Position numbers and translations under genes: made by a program. The notes under the pieces are model-generated. The model saw nothing but the letters and a program-made list of their open reading frames with translations, was not told the origin of the DNA and did not search any database. A DNA stretch of 64,000 nt from Enoplosus armatus (taxonomy: Eukaryota > Chordata > Actinopteri > Centrarchiformes > Enoplosidae). Each line of letters opens with the position of its first letter. Within the stretch, counting starts at the first letter, position 1. The stretch covers positions 18,048,148-18,112,147 of the forward strand of contig NC_092197.1 in assembly GCF_043641665.1 (NCBI RefSeq), read 5' to 3'. This document shows positions 1-9,682 of the stretch, one piece after another.

Positions 1-1369
1 TTATGTGACTCCTTCATTTGTCTTTTCTGTGCCTCGTACATGTACACAGATAATTAAGAGTCCGCACACCGTTGGCTGAGCGCAAAGGTCAAGGGGTCAG
101 GAGTGGCGCCGCACCCGATCTTGTGGGATTAAACGATCTTAGGTTTGATTTTATTTCATCTGAATTTCAAAATAATGAAACTGGATAAATGAATGAGATA
201 GAAAGACATGACTAAACAACAGGGGCATAAAAACGTAGCATGTGCATTAAAAACAATGAGGATACATATATTGCACATGAACTAATCAACAAGACACTAT
301 TCAAATAGGTCATGACACTGCTCGTGTCGAGGCCGGATTTAGTACTTTACTTTTATTTTGATTTACTTTTTAAATAATCTCTGGATTTTTTGTTCAAGTG
401 CTTGTGGATGCATTATTCTGTTGTGGTCCAAGAATGAAAAACGTGGTAAATTTGAGGGATAAACAAATATTTAATGTTTTATCCCGTAAATCCAACGCTT
501 TCTTATTTTGTTGAAACGGCATCTTTCGGTGTCAGCCAGGGCCCACTGAGGTTTGTATCTTGGTGACTCGCCGTGCGTCAGCGAGATTGTTTGGGTTCAA
601 CATTACGGCTGTGTTCACAGAAACAAAACAGTGTTGTTCTTAAAATCAGTTTATTTGTGGATCATTAGCAGGATCACGTTTATGTCACGAATATGAAGAT
701 TAAGGAGGCAACAATTTCATTCCCAGGTTGTGAGCAACTGCAGGTAAATCAGTCAAATCTAACAGAATTAAACTTGAAAAAAGTGATTTAAGATGCAAAA
801 AAAAAAAACCTTTTAAATTTTACTTTTGTGTAAGGAACGAACGTTGTATTTAACTGCAGATGGCTGTTGTATGGATCACTGTGATGACAATAAAATCAAT
901 TCATCATAATTCCTAATCTAATTTCTGAATCGATCTCTGCTCTTGGCAGTATATTTGCTGTTGTATTCATATTTGAAACTCAAACTGTGAATGAAAGTGG
1001 TGAATATGAGAGGGCAGGACTTCCACGGCCTCTAATGTCTAATGGTAATGTATTCCTCCAGAGAAAATACCGACAGGTGCTGATTCTGAGGACAGACGGG
1101 ATGGTCATCTCCAGAATCGGAAACATGACGCAACATTAAGAACTTGTTGAATAAAACACCACAAAGTAAGTGGTGAGAAGCCTGTTCATGTATGCAGGTT
1201 TAAATATCCTTGATCATATGGATCATAGTGTTTATCCTGCTGTAAATGTATTAGATTTAACATCTGTCAGTTGTTTCTTAGAAATATCAATACACCTGTG
1301 TACTAATGCATCCCACTGCTGCACAACCAGTTGCCCCACTGGGGACAAATACAGTTATTGATCGACTGA
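1..1369. other. Unique AT-rich non-coding DNA
   Basis: No coding frame, known repeat or RNA gene is visible. A short phrase near 874-905 (a run reading GATGACAATAAAATC) resembles the 3' tail of a fish LINE, but it is too short to call. Short A-runs (around 789-809) are ordinary. Confidence 0.6.
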
Positions 1370-1540
1370 ATCCATCCAACAGTTGTTGAGACATTTCACT
1401 CAAAACCACAAATGTGAACCTCATGGTGACGCTAGAAAAAAAAAAAAGTCAGGGCGTCATTAAAGTCAGTAGGGGTCATCCTCAGGGGACCACGGGCGTC
1501 TGTACCAAATTCCATTCCAATCCAATCTAATAGCTGTTGA
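1370..1540 (+). repeat. Fragment of a multi-part teleost dispersed repeat (copy A)
   Basis: The text runs through the family's landmarks in order: ATCCATCCAACAG, TTGTTGAGACATTTCACTC, AACCTCATGGTGACGCTAG, AAAGTCAGG, a TCATCCTCAGGGGACCA phrase and CTGTACCAAATTCCAT. The same landmarks recur in the same orientation at 28558-28940, 49105-49275 and 52040-52395. The family is common in percomorph fish and carries an internally repeated unit of about 150 bases. This copy has only the 3' part and an A-run inserted in the middle. Its superfamily is unknown to me. Confidence 0.75.
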
Positions 1541-1718
1541 TTAATTTAAATTAATATGCAATACCATGCACATGCAAGCTATTTAACTATTCTAGCTGTA
1601 ATGTCAAATAAATAAACACAGAGATGAAGAGGTCCAAAGTCACATCAGAGAAACTCTCAGCGTCACATCATCTGCCGTATGTGATATGAATGGCAGAGAT
1701 TAGTGGGCTTTAACCCAG

Positions 1719-1829
1719 TGACCGACGTCCTCTGCAAATGTCTTTCATGGCTAATGAAAATGGCATGATGGGCAGCGCTGCACAATTGTCCAGCGACGAC
1801 TCAGAGAAAATTAAAGAGGTCTTTGACAA
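1719..1829 (+). other. Possible small exon or conserved element
   Basis: A single frame is open over 37 codons. It is preceded by an AG at 1717-1718 and followed by a near-consensus donor (CAA then GTGAGC, 1830-1835). The length, 111 bases, is a multiple of three, so the exon would be phase-symmetric (2/2). The encoded peptide looks protein-like, with two ATG-rich segments, an SSDD acidic patch and a charged end (EKIKEVFD). I do not recognise it. The weak point is the acceptor, whose pyrimidine tract is poor, and an in-frame stop lies at 1711-1713. The same stretch could instead be a conserved enhancer with homeodomain-type TAAT cores. Confidence 0.2.
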
Positions 1830-1835
1830 GTGAGC

Positions 1836-2823
1836 TCACTGACCACCCCCCCCCTTTAAAGCCCTTTTAGCAGCCTTTTGAATCTGCTTCAGCACAAAGC
1901 ATTCCTTTCACACACAGCCAGCGCGCTCGGAGGCACTTTATTACTATCATCTTTTGATTTTCTCCTCCAAATATTATTTTTTTTTGGCAGCGCTTATTCC
2001 AGGGGAGCCCTTTTCCAAACGCCTAACTACTTTTGTGGAAGAAGCCGTATGTTTGTCTCGTTCATAATCAGCGGTAGACGTTTACGTGCGATATCTGCCC
2101 CCGGATGACCTTGTTTTAGGTCAGATGTAGTGGGTAGCTAATCTCTTAATCACGCTGCATGCAGAAACACAGCTGGGCCAGCCGTATCCCAGCATGCCTC
2201 GGTTCACATCTTTCTGGCCAAAACCAACTGATTCTGCACGTAGTCAGGAATAACTCAGGCACAGCTTGACATTTGGCATAGGGAGAAAAGATATTGGATT
2301 TATAATTGAATTAGTGTGAGGGGGGGAAAAAAAAAGAAGTTTAGGGAATTATTTTGCTGAAACATAATGACTAAGTGCCCCCCCCCACCCCCCCCCATTC
2401 CATTTCAGATTAAAAAAAAAAATCACTACAGTACTTTATTAAACCTCGCCTCTGCATGTTTTTGTGGTTTCACATGACTAAAATGTCGTGTTATCAAAAC
2501 AAAAGGTCAGATAATACTTAACACTTGTTCCTTCTTGATTTTTAAGCCTGTATGCATTGAATTTGGGCTATTATAATCTATTATAATCCATTTCAGAAGA
2601 CTGATATATAATATCATCATTATAGATACTTATTTTTTAATTCTTTTATGTTTTTATCATTATCTATTATCTCATGTCAAAGCCATGGGCGTTCATCTGC
2701 TGATTTAACAGCCTCCACTCTTATGCGAAGGTTTACCACTTAATTTCAGACACGTAGTGTTTTCGGCCAGTTAGTCAGGGGCGAAGGTTTGATGAGGAGG
2801 GGACTGACATTGATCAGAGGTGG
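1836..2823. other. Unique non-coding DNA with C-runs
   Basis: No gene or recognised repeat is visible. Cytosine runs occur at 1847-1855 and as two 9-base C-runs split by one A at 2378-2396. On the minus strand the latter is a G-rich tract that could form a quadruplex. The rest is AT-rich and featureless. Confidence 0.55.
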
Positions 2824-2865
2824 ATGATATGTAACATGGCCCTCCCCTTCCACGTTACATATCAT
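2824..2865. repeat. 16-bp inverted repeat (hairpin) with 10-base loop
   Basis: The left arm (2824-2839) and the right arm (2850-2865) are reverse complements at 15 of 16 positions. The single mismatch would be a G-U pair in RNA on one strand. The loop (2840-2849) is pyrimidine-only. The arm reads ATGATATGTAAC then A/G then TGG. Pairing does not extend outward into the flanks, so this is too short for an ordinary microRNA precursor. No mobile element is obvious around it. Confidence 0.8.
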
Positions 2866-3419
2866 GTTTTGTTCTCTTTTTGTTCAATCTTCTCGAGAAA
2901 AGCGTAAAAAATGATTTTTAGATCCTCTCCAGACATGTTTTAGGACAGATAAAATACTCTGCTTGGAATTTCTGAATGTGCAAATATTGTTTGTTTCAAT
3001 TGCTGGCCACAAGATGCCTTCCCTGGAAAGTCCACTCTCAGTGTGTGCGACTTGGAGTTTCCACATCACACGTCTGTAAATTGCATATCGGATCATGATT
3101 GGCTTGCAAAGTAGCTGCGATGTCACAAATCCTGCTGGTGCGTCCTCTCGGAGATTTAAAGTGAAACTTCCCTCCTTCAGCAGATGACTACAATAATAAT
3201 AGCAATAAACAGTGGGGGGTGGCTTTAAAGGAAAGAAAGAATTAGCTTACATGCGCGAACAAAAGGGCTATAAATACTTTTACCCCCTTGTTAAAGTTTT
3301 ATTCTCAGGGAAAAGTCAAGTCAAACTGCTCCTCAAAAGTATTGAAGTACTTTTTTTTTTGTCTTGGTATTTTATGTGTCAGCAGATGGCGGGCCCGGAG
3401 GGAGCGCAGTGTGCGCCTC

Positions 3420-3960
3420 TGAACGACCTGTAGCATTTCCTAACAGCTTCATTTAGTTCCAGGCATGGTGTCTGGCTGGGTGCCTTAACCTGGCTGGGCC
3501 CTTTAGGGCTGCCAAGACCCACAGCACCAGCCTTATTATTCCCCTCTTGCTCCGACTGTGTAATTTGATCAAGTTATTCATAACATTTCAGCTGACGCCT
3601 CTCCCTAGAGTTAGCGTGACATTGCTATTTGCAGAGGATAAATGCATTATAGGATGGCCCACTGCTAGGAAATTGAGCATTAATATTTGCTCTTGATGTG
3701 ATGTATATAAACAGACAGATTTGCCGGCTCTTGGCTCCTCTATTGACAACCCACGGGGGAAGGCGGTTGAATAGTTGGGGCCGATTTGAGAGACGGGAGA
3801 TGGGATAATAATAATAACAATTCATGTTTGTGTTTTTATCTGCTGGGAAGGAAGCCTGCTGCTTCCCGTCTCGGCAGTTTGCTTCTAGGTAAGGTGGTTG
3901 GCAGCTATCAGCGGGGTCCCAGTGGCACATCAGTCGTCACATTGGGCTAATTTCACTCGG
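3420..3960. promoter_or_regulatory. Conserved-looking non-coding segment (enhancer-like)
   Basis: This 540-base stretch is free of simple repeats and known transposons and has no convincing frame. It is rich in short transcription-factor-like cores, such as TAATTTGATC, ATTCATAACA, GCATTAATATTTGC and CATTATAGG. This composition, balanced and without homopolymers, is what vertebrate conserved non-coding elements look like and contrasts with the flanking low-complexity DNA. The call is an impression from composition only, because no alignment was possible. Confidence 0.3.
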
Positions 3961-4660
3961 AAAGCATGCAGATGCAGCCGGAGAGGGGAAAATGCAGATG
4001 AAAGCAGCGGTAGAAGGACGCACCACTGGGACCGTCCCTGGAATTCAGTCGGGCCTGGTTAAATTGATGCAGCCATTTCCCTCAGAACACCAAAACCTGC
4101 AAGGCGCTGAAAGCGTTTTTTTTTTTCTGAGGGGAGAATCCCTTTTCAAGGCTTCCAATCTCTGTGGATCCATTCAAATACAACAATAAAAGCCTAAATA
4201 CATCCCCTATACATAACAGCCTCCCCAATGGCCTATGAGGAATAGAAATCATTTAGTCCTTGGGGCTCACACACCAGTGTTGCTTGCTGCAATCTACATT
4301 TTCCATTTAACGCCGCCTCCTGCAATGGAGTCCCTCAACAAAGACACAGCGTTAGGTTGGCCTTGCAGTGCAAATCACGCTGTTTGACATTGAGGTCTGT
4401 GCTGGAGGGAGTTTGAAGTGTGTTGGAGTGCACAATAGCTTTAAGGCTAAAACCAGCCTGAACTAACCTTTCATCTCTAAACATGAAGAGTGAAATGGAC
4501 AACAGGTGTTGTTATTGTGCTGTCAGTATGGAATTCAACTTCTGATTTGTGTTTGTTTTTTTTGTTTTTTTTTTATTCAGAATTGACAAGGTCATTTAGA
4601 TGTTGAGGCCCAGAAACATTATTAACATAAATTATACAGAGCTGAGAGTTGACTTTGACT
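3961..4660. other. Unique non-coding DNA
   Basis: No gene or repeat is recognised. A 10-base T-run sits near 4117-4126 and T-rich text near 4553-4575. A TTTCCATTTAACG-type AT-rich patch lies around 4300. Nothing else can be supported. Confidence 0.5.
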
Positions 4661-4671
4661 TGCATTTGCAA

Positions 4672-4936
4672 TAGAGCTGCAACGATCAGTCAATGAATCG
4701 AACAGCTGATCAACAGAAAATCAATCTGCAACTATTTTGATCAATCGATTAATCGCTTTCTTTCAAGCAAACATTCCGAACATTGACGGTTTGCTTCTCA
4801 AATGTAAAGATTTGTTCCATTTCTGTCACATGTGATGGTCCACTGGATATCGTTGGGTTTTAGAATGTTGGTCGAAGAAAAACAAGCGATTTGAATACAT
4901 CCCCTTAATCAAAAATGATTGTTGGTTGAAGCCCTA
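4672..4936 (+). mobile_element. hAT-like miniature element with 8-bp target duplication (copy 1)
   Basis: The element begins TAGAGCTGCAACGAT and ends GTTGAAGCCCTA, giving short terminal inverted repeats (AGRGCTKCAAC). It is flanked by ATTTGCAA (4664-4671) and ATTTGCAT (4937-4944), an 8-base duplication with one change, as hAT transposons leave. The interior carries the family's AATCGATTAATCG segment, TTCTCAAATGT, and GGGTTTTAGAATGTTGGTC. It codes for nothing, so it must have been moved by a transposase supplied elsewhere. The same interior recurs at 58927-59016 and 63070-63243 in the same orientation. I know this family as very common in percomorph fish genomes. Confidence 0.85.
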
Positions 4937-4944
4937 ATTTGCAT

Positions 4945-5504
4945 TTGACTTCTGAGCATCTCTGGCAGTTCTGAATATTGCTGCTCTGACTGTTTTTTTC
5001 TCAGAGACTGAAAGCCACAGATCTTCATATCCTGTGCAGATCTTCACCTGCTGTGCTGACATTCATACTCGTTCATACTATATGTCTTGCTACTGGCCTT
5101 GGTTTAACCCTGTGTTTATTTCTTTTAAAGCACCTGAAAGTGTATTATATGTCCACAGATACATGCCATATAAAATATGATTTCTCCACTCCCACAACGT
5201 TGTCCAAAACCTTAGGGAGTGTACAAAAATGATTGGAGGGTGGTGAGGGGGTCAGAAATGGAGGAGGGTTATTGCACTTTTTCTTTGGGCTTAAAGTAGG
5301 ATAGTCATTTTTTGGGGAGAGCAGGGTTGGATCTTATATTTGTTTCTTGTCTCATCTCTTGGCAGATGCGTGGCCACAGTTTTTATGGTTCGTAAAAGGG
5401 GCAATAGCTCTGTCTCTGCATCAGGGTTTCATTAATGTGTATACTGGTGGTGCACATTTGAAGATCCATTAAAGGCATAAGGTTTCAATTGGGGAAGACG
5501 TTTA
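4945..5504. other. Unique non-coding DNA
   Basis: No gene or repeat family is recognised. A short direct repeat, CAGATCTTCA, occurs at about 5019 and 5038. The rest is plain AT-leaning sequence. Confidence 0.5.
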
Positions 5505-5525
5505 AACAACAACAACAACAACAAC
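5505..5525. repeat. (AAC)7 microsatellite
   Basis: Seven uninterrupted AAC units are readable directly. Confidence 0.95.
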
Positions 5526-5799
5526 TAGTAGTAACAATTTAACACCTTAAGGAAAGTGTTGCAGGTTTTTTCAAAGTCAAGACTTGGTGACATGTTTGTG
5601 TTTTACTGTTACGGGTGTCACCGTGTTCAGATAGCAGTTTAGCTACCGTAAAAAGCTGTTTATTGCAGTTACTGAGATTTCCAGGGTGTCAGTGAACATT
5701 GTGCAAAGCTTAGAAGCTGTGAAGCCTGTCAATCACTCCAGCTACCTATGACAGTGATTGTGTGACATAGTGCACCTGTGATTGGCTAAGAGTTAGGGG

Positions 5800-5960
5800 G
5801 ATGTCTCGCTTAGCCGGACCTATCTCCACACTTTGGAGAAAGGTCTGACTGATCATCATTCTGGGAATAGGGGGAAAAACTCTGGCTTGTTTGTATTTCA
5901 TTAAACCAATCACAATCGTCTTGGGCAGCACGAAGCCCAGGATGCAGCGACGGCGGGGGA
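5800..5960. mobile_element. Degenerate copy of the CCAAT-bearing miniature element
   Basis: This stretch aligns by eye to the element at 7217-7496: TCTCGCTTAGCCGGACCTATCTCCACAC against the TCGAATAGCCAGACCTATCCCCACAC phrase there, then GAGAAAGGTCTG, CTTGCTTGTTTGTATTTC, the shared AAACCAATCACAATCGTCTT and GCAGCGACGG. The copies diverge after about 5955. No clean target duplication is seen here, although GAGTTAG occurs on both sides (about 5790 and 6001). The CCAAT boxes are a feature of the family rather than proof of a promoter. Confidence 0.7.
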
Positions 5961-6470
5961 TAGGGGGATAGTTGGTCTTCCTGCCTGTTTGGGGAGTGGG
6001 AGTTAGTCTATAAGCGGGACTTGACGCAAGTTCGGAGGTCAGAGAGCTAGCAAAGCCAGCAAAGTTAACACGTTTTTGTCGTTTTGGTGTTGGCTCCTTA
6101 TAAATCTATATTACAATTGTAATCATTTAATGTCACCTTTGACTAGACGTGCATTTCCAGATGACATGACAGGGATGGAAAATAGGCTCATCACAGCCTC
6201 TAGTGGACAAGGAATCGAAGGATGAGGTCATGAGCAAGAAGCCATCAAAAATAATGTCGCTACAAGTAAATGATGATTGTCAGAAGATAGAAACAGCAAA
6301 CTACGTGATAACGAAATTATTTCATTGGTGTAAAAAGGTGCTTTTCCTGATTAAATTGTTGCTGTTTGTTGGATGTCAACTCTCTTGCTCCTGTCGCTCT
6401 CTACTGCCAGAGTAATAAAGGCAGAAAAGTCATCTAAAAAAAAGAGTAGTATGTTCTGGGGCTCTTTGCT

Positions 6471-6480
6471 TGATTGACAG
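6471..6480 (+). promoter_or_regulatory. Pbx-Meis type decamer
   Basis: TGATTGACAG is an exact match to the composite PBX-MEIS/TALE homeodomain site. It stands in unique DNA just outside the LINE remnant. One decamer can occur by chance in 64 kb, so function is not claimed. Confidence 0.35.
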
Positions 6481-6527
6481 GTGTTATAAGCTTAAACACT
6501 CAGCCATGGTGGTTTGCCACAGCTCCA

Positions 6528-7062
6528 GCCATCCATGTTCTGCTGCTTATCCAGGTCTCTGGTGGTAGCAGGCTAAACAAAACAGCCCAGTCACCCTCCA
6601 GTTCCTCCTGGGGGTCACCATCGGCGTGTTCTGGGTCTGCACTGGGTTAGGGTCTCCTCCCAGTTGGACATGCCTGGAATGCCTCCACGGGGAAGAATCC
6701 TAATTAGATGCCTCAACCACCTCAACAGACACCTTTCAACAAGAAGGAGCAGGCAGCAGTCCCACTCTGAGCTCCTTTCGGATGCCTGAGCTCCTCGCCC
6801 TGTCCCTAAGGGTGAGCCCAGACACCCTGCGAAGGGAACTCATTTCGGCAGCTTGTATCTGCAATCTCATTTCTTTGTTCATTACCCAGAGGTCATGACC
6901 GTAACTGAGAGCGTCACCTGTGCTTAGCTCACTCTTCACCACGACAGTCCAGTACACATGTCTGCATTACTACTCATAAACGGGACCCCTAGATACTTGA
7001 AGTTATTCACTTGGGGCAGCCACTCGTAACAGCTCGATTGTATTGCACAAATCTGGATTCTC
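6528..7062 (-). mobile_element. Decayed 3' end of a teleost LINE (non-LTR retrotransposon)
   Basis: Read on the minus strand, 6957-6736 encodes a piece typical of the C-terminal part of fish LINE polyproteins: a VVVKSELS segment, SYGHDLWVMN, then QIQAAEMSSLRRVSG, LTLRDRARSS and IRKEL. Upstream on that strand (about 7020-6980), in another frame, lies VNNFKYLGVPF, the reverse transcriptase segment normally found just before it. The element therefore carries at least one frameshift and a deletion. The low-coordinate end reads into the CATCCATGTTCTGCTGCTTATCC tail common to these LINEs. It is 5'-truncated, as LINE copies usually are, and inactive. I would place it near the Rex/RTE-type fish LINEs, but the exact clade is uncertain. 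Confidence 0.8.
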
Positions 7063-7177
7063 AGACTGAAAAAACTGATCAGTATCAAGCATAAATCCAA
7101 CTTTTTTACATTTCAATTCTCAATCCTCAGACCTACGGCATGCAAACCACTCTGTCAGCCATCAGCTCTGTTCTTTA

Positions 7178-8068
7178 GGTTGCTTTCACACCCAACTTGT
7201 TTGGTTTGGTTAGAACTAGCCTCGAATAGCCAGACCTATCCCCACACTCCAGAGAAAGGTCTGGCCCATTATCAACCCACTGTCATTCTGGGCTCTGGAA
7301 AAAAAAATGCTCTTGCTTGTTTGTATTTCTTTAAACCAATCACAATCGTCTTCGGGTGACATTAAACCCAGGTTGCAGCGACGGTGCCCTTGTAAAACGG
7401 TAGCACGCAGATAGCGCAAGGGGAGGACAATTCCAACTGAAATAACCGCCCCATGGCAGACTTTTCCCAACAGCCTACATCCGGTGATCCAGACTAGGTT
7501 AGAACAAACTCTGGCGCGTTTTCCTGTTTAGTGTGGCTCATTTGGGCTTTCGTGAAAACTGTCAATCGAACTTTTGGCAACCATGATAGCAGGTCACCAC
7601 ATAAGTGCGATGATTTTCCCAGATCAATCAGTCAAAAAGAAATCCCCACAGTAATACAGCCCAGAGTAATGTTGCACGAGATGCCTCTTTTTTTGTCCTG
7701 TATCTGCCAGTTTTTCCTTGTTCATAATGTGGTCGAGTTGCAGTCTAACAACACTATAAATGTTCATGTTCTTATTATAGTTATTTCTTTGACACCAGAG
7801 AACATAAATACACATAGGAAGCATCAAAGGGCTGTATAACCTGCTGTCAGTCACTGGAATTTGATTTCCACATGTGGGTCCCGATGATGATGCAGGATGA
7901 CAACCGCCAAAACTGTTAGTTGCCTTGTCGGTCAAGCTGCCTGTCTAGGTTGGTTTGTAAAAAGTCAGTGTGTACACGAACCGCACCAGAGCTAAAAGGC
8001 AACAATGTCGAATTTCTTTTTCCCTCGGTCTAGGCCAAATGAAGTGGACTACAGGTGTGAACGCTACC
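7178..8068 (+). mobile_element. Miniature element with GGTTGCTTTCACACC ends, interrupted by another insertion
   Basis: The left end reads GGTTGCTTTCACACC (7178-7192) and the right end GGTGTGAACGCTACC (8054-8068), inverted copies at 13 of 15 positions. Inside, ACTTGTTTGGTTTGGTTAGAAC and AAACTCTGGCGCG at the left mirror the GAACCGCACCAGAGCT phrase at the right. This is the fish family whose consensus is a long imperfect palindrome. With the nested insertion and one duplicated target removed, it measures about 600 bases. It has no coding capacity. I could not identify its own target duplication. Confidence 0.7.
7217..7496. mobile_element. Nested miniature element with 9-bp target duplication
   Basis: GGTTAGAAC stands immediately before (7208-7216) and after (7497-7505) this segment. 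The element begins TAGCCTCGAATAG and ends so that its reverse complement begins TAGTCTGGATC, a short imperfect terminal inverted repeat. Removing the segment and one GGTTAGAAC joins the two sides into the uninterrupted host-repeat sequence. The interior holds AAACCAATCACAATCGTCTT, shared with the copy at 5800-5960. An 8-9 base duplication suits hAT-like or P-like transposition. It has no coding capacity. Confidence 0.85.
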
Positions 8069-8208
8069 TCAGATCCCTCTTATAATCAGTAAGTGCCTCC
8101 TCTAATGATCGTATGCCATGCCCAGGAGTGGTGAGGATCAAGAGTCATGCGGTCGGAGTGGACGCTGTAATTAGGGTCTATCAGCAGGAGGTGATATGTC
8201 AGCTCTGG

Positions 8209-8535
8209 GTTAGAGAAGGGAGAAAAGCAGGAGAAGAAGAAATGAGGAGATCAGAGGCAAGAAGAAAGCAAGGCGGAGAAACAGATACTGAATGTCTGAA
8301 AGAGCAAGACAGCGGGACAGAAAAGAGTACGGCCGGGGGGGCGAGAGTCTACCATCATGTAGGGAGGGAAAAGAGGATGGAAGCAGGATGGAAAGACGGA
8401 TACAGGCATGGACAGAGGGAAAGAAAAAGGGTGAAGGACACTAATTAAGGGAGAAATTACAGAGATGGAGGGATGGAAGCCAGAACAGGAAGAGTCAAGC
8501 AGAGAGCGTCATTTGCGAGACAGAAAAGGAACGCA
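8209..8535 (+). repeat. Purine-rich low-complexity tract
   Basis: About 320 bases are dominated by A and G, with GGAW-like words such as GGGAGGGAAAAG, GGATGGAAG and GAGGGAAAG. The open frames across it, rich in Arg, Lys, Glu and Gly, follow from the composition and are not genes. The tract could adopt triplex DNA but is not a perfect mirror repeat. Confidence 0.7.
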
Positions 8536-8689
8536 GACCACCCGTTTTAAGTCACATTGGCGCAAAAAAACAACAACACATGGAGCCGGTCCAAACGTGA
8601 AAAAAGTCACAGAAAGTGAATTACATGACGTGTTGCTTGTCAAATTGTGTCGATGGAGTCTGTAATTTAGAGAGGTCCAATGGTAGTTT

Positions 8690-9000
8690 GCACTTCCTGA
8701 TTGTCCCCACAGGCTGCAAAATGACCTTAAATTGCAGGGAGCTGACCAGCAGGCCTTGAAGTAATTGGCACATGGCAATGCTTTCAACAACTCTTCTTTA
8801 TTAAATCGAACACTAATGTAACATTACATTGGCTTTTGCCATTAGGCCAGTGAAGCAACACTGCCTTTCGCTATCAATGCTAATGGCTCTGTTGCTCATT
8901 GCTTTGATAGATCTGCCCATAAATACAGTGCTCCGTGTTGCTCTCATTACATTGCCCAGGTCTTCAGAGTTGTGTAGGATCTAATGGGTCGAAGTGAAGT
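8690..9000. promoter_or_regulatory. Conserved-looking non-coding segment
   Basis: The sequence is free of repeats, balanced in composition and dense in TAAT, ATTA and CATTAG-type cores, for example AAGTAATTGGC, TTATTAAATCG, GCCATTAGG and TAATGGC. No frame is credible. It looks like an ancient enhancer-type element by composition. There is no alignment evidence. Confidence 0.3.
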
Positions 9001-9326
9001 GCTGTTTAAGTGTTGTTACTTCCCATCAGATGCCAGCTGCATCTCTAACAATCCCCTTAATATGTCCCACTCGCCCCCTCTCGCTTTGTGGTTCGGTTGG
9101 GTTTCCGTAAACAAGCAGAAGTGAAGTCGGGGAGGTCAAAGTCTGTCAGTCAGTCGGCGGTGAAGCCCGGCAGGGGAGCAGTTCTCTGGGTGTGAGTTTC
9201 GGCCTTTGTGGTGATGCCTGGGAATTCTCCACATTATTGAAGTCTCAACAACGGATTTTATGCAGGCGATGAATCGTGTCCACGTCCTCCTGCAGCGTTT
9301 TGGGGCACCCAGGGCGGCCTGTTAGT

Positions 9327-9334
9327 TATAAAAG
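9327..9334 (+). promoter_or_regulatory. TATA box upstream of a consensus splice donor
   Basis: TATAAAAG followed by GG is a strong TATA box. Initiation would be expected about 30 bases downstream, near 9357. Downstream, 9511-9524 reads TCCTACAG then GTAAGA, a perfect donor (intron from 9519). The intervening 160 bases hold no good ATG-led frame and would be an untranslated first exon. The pairing suggests a plus-strand transcript start. TATA words are frequent in AT-rich DNA, so this is a candidate only. Confidence 0.3.
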
Positions 9335-9682
9335 GGCATCCTCATCAAACTGACACCGAACCCCTCTGGAGGTGCCATTGCACCACAATCACAAAGCGAA
9401 CTGCAAGGTGAATGTGTTTCTTAAAAAGGGATACGTAGAGGGAGAACATAGAGTTGGGGTTGCTGCGGTCTCAATCAACCCCCATCATCGCATCACCTAG
9501 CCTCCCTACTTCCTACAGGTAAGAAACAAGCAAACACTGGTCATACTGTTTGTTGTGATTAAATAGTGGTTATTACTCACTAAGCAGTCCCTCAAGGACC
9601 TCACAGAGTTTAGATTATTGGGGCCCAATATTTTTGAATATGCAGCAGCCTCTCAAAAAATCGCTCCAAAGCAAGGTGACCA

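Noticed and set aside
2378..2396. CRISPR-like or satellite repeat
   Set aside because: It is only two C-runs. No regularly spaced repeats exist anywhere in the window, and the DNA is vertebrate.
8113..8665. 111-codon and 66-codon Arg/Glu/Lys-rich frames
   Set aside because: Product of a purine-rich tract.
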